Positions 41,670 through 50,092 of a stretch of DNA of 64,000 nt are shown here, one piece after another. The notes beneath the pieces were generated by a model that was not told where the DNA came from, did not search any database, and saw only the letters and a list, made by a program, of their open reading frames with translations. Origin of the DNA: Kitasatospora sp. NBC_00240. GTDB lineage: Bacteria > Actinomycetota > Actinomycetes > Streptomycetales > Streptomycetaceae. The stretch lies in contig NZ_JAPEMU010000005.1 of assembly GCF_026342405.1 (NCBI RefSeq), positions 1-64,000 of the forward strand, given 5' to 3'. The position numbers were made by a program, and so were the translations under genes. The number at the start of each line of letters is the position of its first letter. Positions within the stretch are counted from its first letter, which is position 1.

Positions 41670-42080
41670 TCAGGCGGTGGTCTCGACGGCTTCGGCGGTG
41701 CGGCTGGTCCTGCGTGTCTTGCGCTTGTCCCACCAGGTCCGCGAGTTCCAGCCGGTGGCGTAGGTCAGGAGCAGGTAGGACGCTGTGGCGCCGATGGCGA
41801 GGATCGCGTGGGTCCATCCCCATTGAGGGGCGTTGAGGCCGGCACTGATGGCGTTCCCTCCCCCGGCGGCGCTGAGCACCGTGACGACGACGCAGGCGGC
41901 CCCCAGGGCAATCTCGGAGTTTTCGGTGGCGGCGTCGTTGATGCCGTGGTGGATGGTGTAGCGGATGTGGAGTGCGAGCACGGTCAGCTGGACGGCCCAC
42001 AGGGCCAGGACGAGGGCGGCGAGGCCGGACAGGGTGACGAGATGGTGCATCGGGTTCCTTACGTTGAGTGGTGCGGTCAT
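41670..42080 (-). CDS. Three-TM membrane protein of the transfer cluster
   Basis: 136 residues with hydrophobic segments at about 12-36 (LVTLSGLAALVLALWAVQLT), 57-76 (EIALGAACVVVTVLSAAGGG) and 87-106 (HAILAIGATASYLLLTYATG), ending in a basic tail DKRKTRRTSRT. The length and layout match plasmid spread (Spd-type) membrane proteins of streptomycetes, but no specific family is assignable. Confidence 0.6.
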   Translation of the reverse strand: MTAPLNVRNPMHHLVTLSGLAALVLALWAVQLTVLALHIRYTIHHGINDAATENSEIALGAACVVVTVLSAAGGGNAISAGLNAPQWGWTHAILAIGATASYLLLTYATGWNSRTWWDKRKTRRTSRTAEAVETTA

Positions 42081-42321
42081 CTTCGGTAGTGAAGCGGTGC
42101 CTGGTCAGGGAGTTGGTGACTTTCGACCGGCACGGGTGAAGGCCGCCCACGACGCCGTCCCCGGTGGCTGGGTGCAGCACCAGCTGAGGCGGCTCCGTGC
42201 TTCCGGTGGGCGGTGCCAGCCGGGCGGCCGCGCCGCGCACCGGCGCGCCCCGCCGGTCCGGCTGGGTGCCGGGGGCGGGGCGCGGGCCGGTGGGCAGCGT
42301 GAGTGCCCGGAAAGGGGGAGG

Positions 42322-42558
42322 TCAGCGTGCGGTGAGCACGACGAGCAGGACGAGCACGGTGATGGCGATCAGCACGGCGGGGGAGCAGCCGGTGGAGCCT
42401 TCGAGCTGCTTGATCTCGGCGTAGATGGCGTCGCACTCGGTCTGCAGGCCGGTGTGGGCGGCGCTGCCGGGGGTGAGGTTGGCGAGGGTGGCGGAGCGGT
42501 CGTGCAGGAGTTGGCGCAGTTCGGCGAGGCGGTTGTCGCGGGATATGGACCAGGGCAT
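42322..42558 (-). CDS. Small tail-anchored protein
   Basis: 78 residues: a charged coiled-coil-like head (DNRLAELRQLLHDRSATLAN; AIYAEIKQLEGSTG) and one C-terminal membrane helix (AVLIAITVLVLLVVL) ending in TAR. Tail-anchored topology is predicted. Typical of small proteins in conjugative clusters; function unknown. The 240 bp between it and the 41670 gene hold no supported gene. Confidence 0.6.
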   Translation of the reverse strand: MPWSISRDNRLAELRQLLHDRSATLANLTPGSAAHTGLQTECDAIYAEIKQLEGSTGCSPAVLIAITVLVLLVVLTAR

Positions 42559-42648
42559 GCGGCGGGTTGGCCTTCCGTTGGGTGCGGCGGGACGGGGCGG
42601 GGCGGGGCCGCCGCGCGGGATTCGCGGCGGCCCCGGGGGTCGTGGGTG

Positions 42649-43389
42649 TCAGTGGTCCTGGTCGTCGTCGCCGGTGAGGCGGCGGCCGTTGATGTCGACC
42701 TGGAGGGTCTGGACGTCGACGACGACGGCCTCGATGCGCGGCGCGGGGACCTCGACGGTGACCGGCACGACCGGCGCCGGGGCGGCCGGCGCGGGCGCGG
42801 GGGGCTCGTTGATGACGGTGGTGTGGGTGGTGATCCAGGAGCCGGTCAGGGCGAGGGCTGCGAGCACGCCCCACGCGAGGGCCGCGAGGCCGGCGGCGAC
42901 CGGCTTGCCGGGGCCTTCGGTGCCCTGCCAGACCATGGCGACGCTCAGTGCACCGAAGAGCGCGGCGCCGAGCTGGACGCCGACGGTGGCGCCCTGGCGC
43001 AGCGCCAGCAGCAGGATCACGGCGCCGGCCAGGCCCCAGAAGGTGAACAGGGTCCGCGGTCCTGCGGGCAAGCCAGCCGAGTGGGTCTGGAGGTAGTAGT
43101 AGATGGGGTCGTTGACGGTGTGCCACAGCCGTCCGGCCGGGACGGTGGAGTGCGCGGGCTGCGCGATCCACTGGAGGGCGTGCAGCAGGTGCGGGCCCAC
43201 CGCGATCGCAAGCACGATCAGCACGAACAGCGAAACGGTGGCGAGCGCGACGGTGGCGGCCATGCTGGGCGTGCCGTAGGCGTCGCGGATCAGCCAGCGG
43301 CGGGTGGGCGGGGTGTGCCAGATCAGGTCGGGCGCCTGCGCGTCGTCCTGGTCGGTGGTGGTGTGCGGGGCGGTGTGGTGCTGGGACAC
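42649..43389 (-). CDS. Multi-TM membrane protein of the transfer cluster
   Basis: 246 residues from GTG at 43389 with GAGGAGAG upstream. A polar N-terminus, then hydrophobic segments at about 45-70 (AATVALATVSLFVLIVLAIA), 112-130 (LFTFWGLAGAVILLLALRQG), 132-150 and 163-182 (AAGLAALAWGVLAALALTGS), and a soluble C-terminal domain rich in Pro/Val ending VDVQTLQVDINGRRLTGDD. The long external loop HTVNDPIYYYLQTHSAGLPA lies between TM1 and TM2. Possibly part of the transfer channel. Confidence 0.6.
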   Translation of the reverse strand: MSQHHTAPHTTTDQDDAQAPDLIWHTPPTRRWLIRDAYGTPSMAATVALATVSLFVLIVLAIAVGPHLLHALQWIAQPAHSTVPAGRLWHTVNDPIYYYLQTHSAGLPAGPRTLFTFWGLAGAVILLLALRQGATVGVQLGAALFGALSVAMVWQGTEGPGKPVAAGLAALAWGVLAALALTGSWITTHTTVINEPPAPAPAAPAPVVPVTVEVPAPRIEAVVVDVQTLQVDINGRRLTGDDDQDH

Positions 43390-43475
43390 GGGGACGCTCT
43401 CCTCGATGGTGGTGCGGTGTGTGCGGGAACGTGGGGCCGCCCCGCCCGTGGTGTGCGGGGCGGGGCGGTGGCGGG

Positions 43476-44681
43476 TCAGCCGGAGATGCGCACCGGCATG
43501 AGCAGGTGCAGGTAGGAGTCGCCGATGTCGCCGCCGGCGCGCAGGACGGCGGACTTGGTGGGCTGGCGCAGGTCGAGGCGCGCCTCGGAGGTGCCCAGGG
43601 CCTTGAGCCCGTCGGTGAGGTAGACCGGGTTGAACGCGATGACGTACCGCTCGGCGCCGTCGCCGGCGGCGCTCTGCGGGTCGCCGTCGAGGATGTTCAT
43701 CGGGATGCGGTCCGAGGCCTGGGCGTCGTCGCCGGAGCCGCCCTCGACGATCAGGTGCTCGCCGGTGCTGTCCAGGACGAGGCGGATGGGGGTGTTGCGG
43801 GTGGCGACGAGGGCGACGCGCTGCACTGCGGCGATGGCCTCGGCGACCGGGAGGGCGATGGTGAAGTCGGCCGCCGTGGGCAGCAGGGCGTCGATCTTCG
43901 GGTACTCGGCGCCGAGCTGGCGGGTCATGTAGGTGCGGCCGGGGATCGTGAGGGCGAACAGGGCGTCGCTCCAGTGCAGGGTGACGGTGTGTTCGCCGGT
44001 CAGTGCGCGGGCGGCGTCCGCGAGCGTCTGGCCCGGGACGAGTACGGCGCTGGTCTCGGCGGCCGGGTCGGCGCCCTCGTCCGGCTCGGGCTTGCGGCGC
44101 TTCTTGGCCGGGGCGGGCAGGGTGCCGGTGGGGTGGACGGTGATCTCGCGGCGCCCGACGCGGTAGCGGTCGCTGGCGGCGAGCACCAGGAGAGCGCCGG
44201 TGAGCCGCAGCTGGATGCCGGTGAGGGCGGGCAGCGTGTCGTCGCGGCCGACCGCGACGGCCACCTGGGCGACCGCGTCGCCGAACGCCTCGGCGTCGAG
44301 GCGCGCGACCGCGTCGGGGATGGCCGGCATCGCCGGGTACTCCTCGATGGGCAGCAGCGGCAGGGTGAACCGCGCCGAGCCGCACAGCAGGGTGAGGCGG
44401 GCGCCGTCGGCCTCCAGGTCCACCTCGGCGCCCTTCGGGAGCTTGCCGCAGATGTCGTTGAACAGTCGGCCGGGGACGAGCGCCTGGCCGTCGGCGGCGA
44501 TCTCGGCGGACAGCGTCGCCGACGTGTACACCTCGCCGTCGGCCGCCGACAGGCGCAGGCCGTTGTCCCCGGTGGTGAGGAGGATCCCGGCCATGACCGG
44601 GACCGGCGGCCGGCTGGGGAGGGCCTTGGCGGTGTAGGAGACGGCGTCGGCCAGGACACCGGCGAACAGACGGATCTTCAC
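43476..44681 (-). CDS. dnaN: DNA polymerase III sliding clamp (beta subunit) paralogue
   Basis: 401 residues from GTG at 44681. Three clamp domains are recognisable: MKIRLFAGVLADAVSYTAKA and GLRLSAADGEVYTSATLSAE; LPALTGIQLRLTGALLVLAA with SDRYRVGRREITV; and VALVATRNTPIRLVLDSTGE with a C-terminal SYLHLLMPVRISG in place of the chromosomal YVLMPMRL. An acidic insertion (KPEPDEGADPAAE) is not usual. The chromosome must carry its own dnaN, so this is an accessory clamp, possibly used during conjugative or plasmid replication or with the ImuB-like protein. It is embedded in the transfer-type cluster. Confidence 0.92.
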   Translation of the reverse strand: MKIRLFAGVLADAVSYTAKALPSRPPVPVMAGILLTTGDNGLRLSAADGEVYTSATLSAEIAADGQALVPGRLFNDICGKLPKGAEVDLEADGARLTLLCGSARFTLPLLPIEEYPAMPAIPDAVARLDAEAFGDAVAQVAVAVGRDDTLPALTGIQLRLTGALLVLAASDRYRVGRREITVHPTGTLPAPAKKRRKPEPDEGADPAAETSAVLVPGQTLADAARALTGEHTVTLHWSDALFALTIPGRTYMTRQLGAEYPKIDALLPTAADFTIALPVAEAIAAVQRVALVATRNTPIRLVLDSTGEHLIVEGGSGDDAQASDRIPMNILDGDPQSAAGDGAERYVIAFNPVYLTDGLKALGTSEARLDLRQPTKSAVLRAGGDIGDSYLHLLMPVRISG

Positions 44682-44794
44682 AGCGGACCTCTTTCGGCAG
44701 GGCGGTGCAGGGCGGCAGGGCAGGGCAGGGGGCAGCGGCGCCGGCCCCGGTGGGTGGGGCCGGCGCGGGCCGGACTGGCAGGCGGGCGGGGACG

Positions 44795-45328
44795 TCAGCA
44801 GTCGTCGTCCTCGTCGTCCTCGTCCTCGTCCTCGTCGGGGGTGCCGGTGTACGGGGTGTAGAGCTGGAGGGCGCCGCCGTAGTCGGCGTCCTCCAGCGCG
44901 TCGCCGTCGACGGTGACCGGCGCGAAGTCCGGCACGTCGGCCAGGTGGACGCGCAGCTGGCCGACGGTCAGGAGCGCGGTGCGGGCGCTGCGCCACACCG
45001 ACGCTGGGGTCGCGGGGCGCAGTTCGGCGCCGGGCGCGGGCGGGGCGGTGCGGGCGGTGTGCAGGCGGACGGTGCCGTCGTAGCCGGCGGCGGTCAGCAG
45101 CTCGTCGTCGACCATCACCGGGGTGGGGTCGGGCAGGTCCGCCAGGCGGGCCAGCAGGTCGCCGGCGTCCAGACGCCCGCTGCGCCAGGAGGCCTCGCGC
45201 AGCCGCCCGGTCGGGGCGCTGTACCGCTCTGCGGCGGCCTGGACGGTCTCGGTGATGGCGGCGGTCGCGGCCGTGGCCACCTTGGCGGGGTTGGTCGGGT
45301 CGGCGGTGAGGGTCACGGTGATGCTCAC
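44795..45328 (-). CDS. Hypothetical protein with two similar beta units and acidic tail
   Basis: 177 residues starting MSITVTLTADPTNPAKVATA. Two related units, LARLADLPDPTPVMVDDELL and LRVHLADVPDFAPVTVDGDA, each followed by a Tyr-Gly-containing strand, suggest an internal duplication. The tail GTPDEDEDEDDEDDDC is almost all acidic with a terminal cysteine. It is immediately upstream of dnaN in the same operon, 113 bp away. Confidence 0.6.
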   Translation of the reverse strand: MSITVTLTADPTNPAKVATAATAAITETVQAAAERYSAPTGRLREASWRSGRLDAGDLLARLADLPDPTPVMVDDELLTAAGYDGTVRLHTARTAPPAPGAELRPATPASVWRSARTALLTVGQLRVHLADVPDFAPVTVDGDALEDADYGGALQLYTPYTGTPDEDEDEDDEDDDC

Positions 45329-45453
45329 GACGTCCTCCGGGCGGATCGCGGTGTCGGCCGGGCGGCCGGCCCCGTCCCCGGGAGCGCCGCCGCCCGCCCT
45401 GCCTGGAGCGGCGGGGCGGGCGGGCGTTGCCGGGGGCGAGGCCGGGCGCCCGG

Positions 45454-45687
45454 TCAGGCGACGCGGGCGGCGTCGGTGTCGGCCTCGACGGCGTCGACGC
45501 GCTCGCGGTAGCGGGACAGGAGGTCGACGTCGAGCAGCTCGCCGTCGTACAGCCAGTCGAGGGTGGTGGCGCGCCCGGCCTGGATGTCTTCGGCGGCCTG
45601 GCGCAGACCCTCGGCCAGGGCAGCCAGGTCAAGGGCGGGCGCCGGGGCGGGGCGGAGGGCGGGGAACAGGCGGCGGAGAACAGGTAT
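45454..45687 (-). CDS. Small helical protein with apparent ATA start
   Basis: About 77 residues: IPVLRRLFPALRPAPAPALD then LAALAEGLRQAAEDIQAGRA, then LYDGELLDVDLLSRYRERVD. GGAAGGGATCCACC lies in the leader exactly where a ribosome site is expected, and the cluster's usual CCGTC-start spacing points to ATA at 45687 (with GTC before it); no ATG, GTG or TTG is suitably placed. Either a rare near-cognate start is used or a point change has weakened the gene. Confidence 0.5.
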   Translation of the reverse strand: MPVLRRLFPALRPAPAPALDLAALAEGLRQAAEDIQAGRATTLDWLYDGELLDVDLLSRYRERVDAVEADTDAARVA

Positions 45688-45812
45688 GACGGTGGATCCC
45701 TTCCGTGCGGTGGTGTCGGCCGGTCGGCCGGTGGCGCCACCGGACGCGCCCCGCCGGCCCGTCGGTTGCGGGTGGCGGGGCGCGGCTGGGGACGGGGACC
45801 GGTCGGCCGGGT

Positions 45813-46034
45813 TCAGGAGTCCTGGGCGCCGACCTGGCGCCGGGCGGCGGCGGCCAGGAGCCGCTGGACGGCGGGGTCCGCACGCCAGGTGCACCAGTCG
45901 GGCTCGCCCTCCGGACCGGGGGCCGGCGGCTCGGTGCCGGCGGGCAGGTAGACGCTGGGCAGGTCGTCGGCGGGCCACACCGGGGCGGGGCGGCGGGTCA
46001 GGCGCCGCACGAGACGGCGAACGGCGGGGTGCAT
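45813..46034 (-). CDS. Small basic hypothetical protein
   Basis: 73 residues from ATG at 46034, with AGGAGG at good spacing. Arginine-rich N-terminus (MHPAVRRLVRRLTRRPAPVW), Pro-rich middle, and WCTWRADPAVQRLLAAAARR near the end. It follows the 46059 gene by 24 bp. Unknown function; nucleic-acid or membrane-surface binding is possible from charge alone. Confidence 0.6.
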   Translation of the reverse strand: MHPAVRRLVRRLTRRPAPVWPADDLPSVYLPAGTEPPAPGPEGEPDWCTWRADPAVQRLLAAAARRQVGAQDS

Positions 46035-46058
46035 GGGCGGGTCCTCCTGGAGGGTTTG

Positions 46059-46703
46059 TCAGCCGTTGTTGTTGGTGATGCCGCCGCGGCCCCAGGCGGT
46101 CTGCTTGCCGATGCTGGTCTGGTGGGTGCGGTGGACCAGGGCCAGCACGGTGCCGGTCGCGCTGGCGCCGTCCCCGCTCGCGGTCGCGGACGCCCCGGTG
46201 CCGGTGCCGGTGCCGGCGACGACGGCGCGGAGCTTGCCGAGCAGCGCGGCCACGCCGACCACGACGGTGGCCACCGCGATGGCCGCCCACTTGAGGACCG
46301 TGCCGAGCTGGTCGGCGTGCGGGGCGACGTCCCCGACGGCGGCGCCGACCATCCACACGCAGCCGCCCGCGGCCAGGGCCGCGGCCGAGCCGTAGAGCAC
46401 GCACTGGCGCACCGCGCGGGGCAGGCCCGGGTCGGCGGCCGGCTGCGCGGGGGTGGCGGGGGCCGGGGCGGGCTGCGCCTGCGGGGCGAGGGCGGCGAGG
46501 GGGTTGTGGACGGGGACGGCGATCACGCGGCCGTCGACCAGGGCGGGGATCAGCGCCGGGGTCGCGGGGCCGGGGTGGAGCGGGACGGCGACGACCTGGC
46601 CGTCCAGCGAGGCAGGCACGTAGCCGGGCTCCAGCAGGTAGGCGTTGAGGTCGACCGCCAGGTCCGGGGAGGTACTGGCGGGGGTCTCGTGGACGCTGCT
46701 CAC
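46059..46703 (-). CDS. Two-TM spread-type membrane protein
   Basis: 214 residues. A soluble N-terminus with two short repeats (LDGQVVAVPLHPGP; VDGRVIAVPVHNPL) is followed by hydrophobic helices at about 112-132 (CVLYGSAAALAAGGCVWMVG) and 143-166 (VLKWAAIAVATVVVGVAALL), and a Gly/Thr-rich tail ending RGGITNNNG. The general layout resembles Spd proteins of streptomycete conjugative plasmids, which aid intramycelial spreading; homology cannot be confirmed by eye. Confidence 0.6.
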   Translation of the reverse strand: MSSVHETPASTSPDLAVDLNAYLLEPGYVPASLDGQVVAVPLHPGPATPALIPALVDGRVIAVPVHNPLAALAPQAQPAPAPATPAQPAADPGLPRAVRQCVLYGSAAALAAGGCVWMVGAAVGDVAPHADQLGTVLKWAAIAVATVVVGVAALLGKLRAVVAGTGTGTGASATASGDGASATGTVLALVHRTHQTSIGKQTAWGRGGITNNNG

Positions 46704-46772
46704 GGCAGTCTCCTTCGGGGTGCGGGGCGGGCGGCCCCCGGAGAGGCCGGGAGAGGGGATCGTGAGGCCTGG

Positions 46773-47249
46773 TCAGTCCTCGGTGCGGGGGTGCTCGCAG
46801 ATGGTGACCTCGCCGTGGACGTAGTGGCGGCGCAGGGCCGGCGGCCAGGTGGCGGCGGTCATGCCGAACGTGGTGAGGGTCGTTGTGACTGCGGCGGTGC
46901 GGCCGGTGGCGGCCAGGCGGTGCAGGAGGCCGGCCGTCTCGGTGTCGCGCAGGACGGGCTCGGCGCCGTCGATGACGATGCGGATGTGCGGCTCGGCCGC
47001 GGTGGGCTCGTGGTCGCGGCCGCGGGCGGTGCGCTCGGCGACGACGGTGAGGGCCTCGGTGAGCAGTTGAGCGGCCTGGTCGACATCAACGGTGCGGTCC
47101 AGGCCGGCCAGACGCTGGCCGGTCGGCTCGATGCCCCAGACGGCGACGGCCGGTCCGCAGGCGGCCTTCTCGGCGGCGATCAGCTGCTCGATGGTGCGGG
47201 TCTTGCCGGAGCCGGCGCGGCCGACGATCAGGCGGTGGGTGACGGACAT
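46773..47249 (-). CDS. Small P-loop NTPase next to the TraB-like motor
   Basis: 158 residues from ATG at 47249. LIVGRAGSGKTRTIEQLIAA (7-26) is a clear Walker A and HIRIVIDGAEPVLRD an appropriate Walker B strand; the core stays compact, ending EVTICEHPRTED. It looks like a cut-down FtsK/HerA-like ATPase, with no DNA-binding tail. It lies 95 bp downstream of the large motor gene on the same strand. A helper in DNA transfer is inferred. Confidence 0.7.
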   Translation of the reverse strand: MSVTHRLIVGRAGSGKTRTIEQLIAAEKAACGPAVAVWGIEPTGQRLAGLDRTVDVDQAAQLLTEALTVVAERTARGRDHEPTAAEPHIRIVIDGAEPVLRDTETAGLLHRLAATGRTAAVTTTLTTFGMTAATWPPALRRHYVHGEVTICEHPRTED

Positions 47250-47344
47250 GGTGGCCTTCTCTCTCGCGTGTGGTGGGAGGGATGGGTGTGCCCGCCGCCC
47301 GGGTTGGGCGGCGGGCACGATCAGGGGTGCGGGGTGGGGGTGAG

Positions 47345-49471
47345 TCAGGCGGCGGCGAGCTGGGCGGAGCCCCACTTGCCGTGGCCCAGGTCCAGGGCCT
47401 CGCCCTTCTCGGCAGCCTTGCGCAGGGTCTGGGAGACCGTGGAGGGGGAGACGCCGAGGTGGGCGGCGATGACGCCGCTGGTGCACTCGCCGCGCTCGTC
47501 GAGGTAGGCGAGGATCGCGCGCTTCTTCTCGCCCCGGGCGGGGGCGTTGGCGGCCGTGACGAGGTTGGCGAACTCGGCGGCGGACGCCGAGGTGGTCTGG
47601 GCGGGGATACGCTCGGCCGGCTTGACCATGCCGGCCTTCCCGCCAGCCTTGGCGGCCTGCGGCGCCGCACCGGCGCTCTCGTCCTTGCCCTCGCCGTCGA
47701 AGGGGATGTCGACGCCGGGAACCTGCGGCGTCTCACCGCGCCGGCGGGCCGCCAGGCGCTCACGCCAGTCGGTGTAGGCGCTCCCGCACACCGCGCGGGA
47801 CTCCTCGCCGAGGGTGCCGGGCCGGCCGCCCTTGGCCCAGCGCGTCGCGGTCTCCTTCTTCTCCGGGCGCCAGCCGCGGAAGACGGCGGCGCGGGCCTCC
47901 ACGGACTTGATGAACCCGATGCCCGTCGTGGTGGAGCCGGGCTTGCCGGGCCAGGTGGTGGGCAGGTCGTTCGGGTCGGCGGGCAGGTTGATGACGTGCC
48001 CGGCGCTCTTCTCGGTGGTGCGCAGCGCGATGATGTTGCCGCTGGTGAGGGGCTGGCGGAGCTTGGGGGAGCCGACGGAGTCGAGGGTGGGCAGGTGGGT
48101 GATCAGGCGCAGTTTGATGCCGCACTTGCGGCCGAGGATGGCGATGCGTACGGCGATGTCGATGGCTTCGGGGTAGGCGCCCCAGACGTCCTGCCATTCG
48201 TCGATGGTGATGACGAGCAGCGGCTCCTGGACGGTGGGGACGAAGTCGGTTTCGCCGTACATGAGGTCGCCGTCGGCATCCGTCCAGGTGGCGAACGCAC
48301 TGGCTTTGGAGCGGCGGTCGAGTTCGGCGTCGGCGGCCAGCAGCATGGCGAGGCACTCGTCGACGCCGGGGGCGAAGTAGTCGAGGTAGTCGGCCCAGTA
48401 GCCGAAGGACTTGCCGAACTGGGGGTCGCCGCCCCAGGAGCAGATCAGGCCGTCCGCCCAGCGTTCGATCGCGAACAGGGAGGTGACGACACCACTCTTG
48501 CCGGAGCCGGTGGCGCCGGAGATGTGGTCGTGGACCGCGCCCCAGCCGGGGCGCCACATCTGGTAGAGGGCGGGGCTGCCGTCGATGTGCGGGCCCAGGA
48601 CGGCGATGCCGGTGGTGGTGTCCAGCGCCGTCTCGACGGGGCAGTGCGGTACCTCGATGAGCGGGTTGGTCTCGTAGACGAGCAGGGTGGCCTTGTCGTT
48701 GGTGCCGTCGGCCGGCGCGTCGACGGCGACGGAGGCGATCGGCACGCCCAGGGCGCCGGCGATGCGGCCGGTCATCATGCGGGCGTCGGCAGTGGTGTGC
48801 CGCTCGGCGTCGAGGATGATGTCGGCCGCCCACGCGCCGGCCACCTCCAGCTCGCGGACGTTGGCGAGGACGGAGCCGGGCAGCGCCCCGCGTGAGGAGC
48901 CGATCTTCGCGGCCCAGCGGGCGGCCCGCTCCTCCTGGCCCTCGGGCTGGTCCTGGGCGGCGCGGATGCGCCGGCGCCACCACCACGGTCCGGCGGTGGC
49001 CGGCAGCCACGCGAACCACAGCCAGCCGGCGATCGGCGCCTCGAACGGTCCGGTGTGCATCAGCGGCATCGCGGTGACCAGCGCGCCGGCCGCCACGGTG
49101 GCGGCCGAGGTGCGCAGCAGTTCGCCGCGGCGCATCGGCCGGTCGGGCGGGGTGGGCAGCGCCCGGTGGGCGTGCAGGAAGCGCGCCGCCCGGTTGGTGT
49201 AGGGCTTCTTCTTGCGCCAGGCCCGCAGGCCGGCGACGCCGGCGGGCAGCGCCAGGTCCGCGGCGAGGGCGCCGACGCCGCCATGCGGGGCCAGGGTGAT
49301 CGCCTGGCCGTAGGCGGCGAGCGCCGCCGCGCTGTACAGCGGGGCGAGGTGGCGGCGGTGACGCCAGGCCCGGCGGTAGGCGCCGCGGGCCAGCCGCACC
49401 GACAGGGGGCCGGTCTCGGTGGGGACGGCGGTGGTGTCCGCCCCGGACGGGGCGGGGTTGGTCTTGCTCAC
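47345..49471 (-). CDS. FtsK/SpoIIIE-type DNA translocase, TraB-like
   Basis: 708 residues from GTG at 49471 with GGAAGG upstream. The N-terminal 170 residues contain about four membrane-spanning segments (e.g. LAPLYSAAALAAYGQAITLA; SAATVAAGALVTAMPLM; IAGWLWFAWLPATAGPWWW). The motor domain has HDHISGATGSGKSGVVTSLF (Walker A, near 315-335) and EPLLVITIDEWQDVWG (Walker B). The C-terminus is a winged helix (RAILAYLDERGECTSGVIAA, HLGVSPSTVSQTL), comparable with FtsK gamma. TraB proteins move double-stranded plasmid DNA between hyphae after binding 8-bp repeats through the winged helix. It is the centrepiece of the minus-strand cluster. Confidence 0.88.
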   Translation of the reverse strand: MSKTNPAPSGADTTAVPTETGPLSVRLARGAYRRAWRHRRHLAPLYSAAALAAYGQAITLAPHGGVGALAADLALPAGVAGLRAWRKKKPYTNRAARFLHAHRALPTPPDRPMRRGELLRTSAATVAAGALVTAMPLMHTGPFEAPIAGWLWFAWLPATAGPWWWRRRIRAAQDQPEGQEERAARWAAKIGSSRGALPGSVLANVRELEVAGAWAADIILDAERHTTADARMMTGRIAGALGVPIASVAVDAPADGTNDKATLLVYETNPLIEVPHCPVETALDTTTGIAVLGPHIDGSPALYQMWRPGWGAVHDHISGATGSGKSGVVTSLFAIERWADGLICSWGGDPQFGKSFGYWADYLDYFAPGVDECLAMLLAADAELDRRSKASAFATWTDADGDLMYGETDFVPTVQEPLLVITIDEWQDVWGAYPEAIDIAVRIAILGRKCGIKLRLITHLPTLDSVGSPKLRQPLTSGNIIALRTTEKSAGHVINLPADPNDLPTTWPGKPGSTTTGIGFIKSVEARAAVFRGWRPEKKETATRWAKGGRPGTLGEESRAVCGSAYTDWRERLAARRRGETPQVPGVDIPFDGEGKDESAGAAPQAAKAGGKAGMVKPAERIPAQTTSASAAEFANLVTAANAPARGEKKRAILAYLDERGECTSGVIAAHLGVSPSTVSQTLRKAAEKGEALDLGHGKWGSAQLAAA

Positions 49472-49671
49472 GGGTGGTCCTTCCGGGGCAGGGTGAGGGC
49501 GGGTCAGCAGAAAGCGGAAACGGGGACGGGGACGGCGAGGCCGGCACCTCCTCGGCGTGGGGAATCGGATGCCGGGGTGCGGCACCTCGGCCGGACACCG
49601 GACCGCCCGCCCCCGGCGCGGTGCCGGGGGCGGGCGGTGCGGTGTGCGACCGGGACGCGACAGGTCCGGGC

Positions 49672-50067
49672 TCAGAGCCGGTTGTTGTACGCCTCGCGGT
49701 TGGCAGCCGGTACCGGCGCGGAAGCGACGGCGGCGTCGATGCTGCCGTGGCGCAGCTGCACGTTGCGCCCGGCCTGGTGGGCGGCCGCGTTCAGCTCGAT
49801 CGCGCTGTTGGCGGCCTCCATCACGGCGGTGGCCTGGCCGACGAGCGACTGGCCGACCTGCTGGATGTCGCCGAGCGTGAACGGGTCGAACCCGAGCATG
49901 CGCACCGCGTGGTAGGTCCGGTCGGCGTCGGCGACCTTGGCCGCGACCCGCTCGAAGCGCTGACGGGCGGCGTGCTCCTCGGCCAGCGTCGCGGCGGCCA
50001 GGCGCGCCAGCGTCTCCAGGACCTGGCTGTAGCTGATCTCCGCCGGGCGGCGGGTGAGCTCTCCCAT
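49672..50067 (-). CDS. Helical protein sharing a C-terminal motif with the 50093 gene
   Basis: 131 residues, nearly all helical (QVLETLARLAAATLAEEHAA; ERVAAKVADADRTYHAVRML), ending GRNVQLRHGSIDAAVASAPV. The tail is shared with the protein at 50093-51346 (EGNVQMRHGAINEAVAAAPV), showing common descent. It begins 26 bp after that gene. Unknown function; the paired helical proteins could form a scaffold of the transfer apparatus. Confidence 0.65.
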   Translation of the reverse strand: MGELTRRPAEISYSQVLETLARLAAATLAEEHAARQRFERVAAKVADADRTYHAVRMLGFDPFTLGDIQQVGQSLVGQATAVMEAANSAIELNAAAHQAGRNVQLRHGSIDAAVASAPVPAANREAYNNRL

Positions 50068-50092
50068 GAACGGCTCTCTTCTTCTCGGTGGG

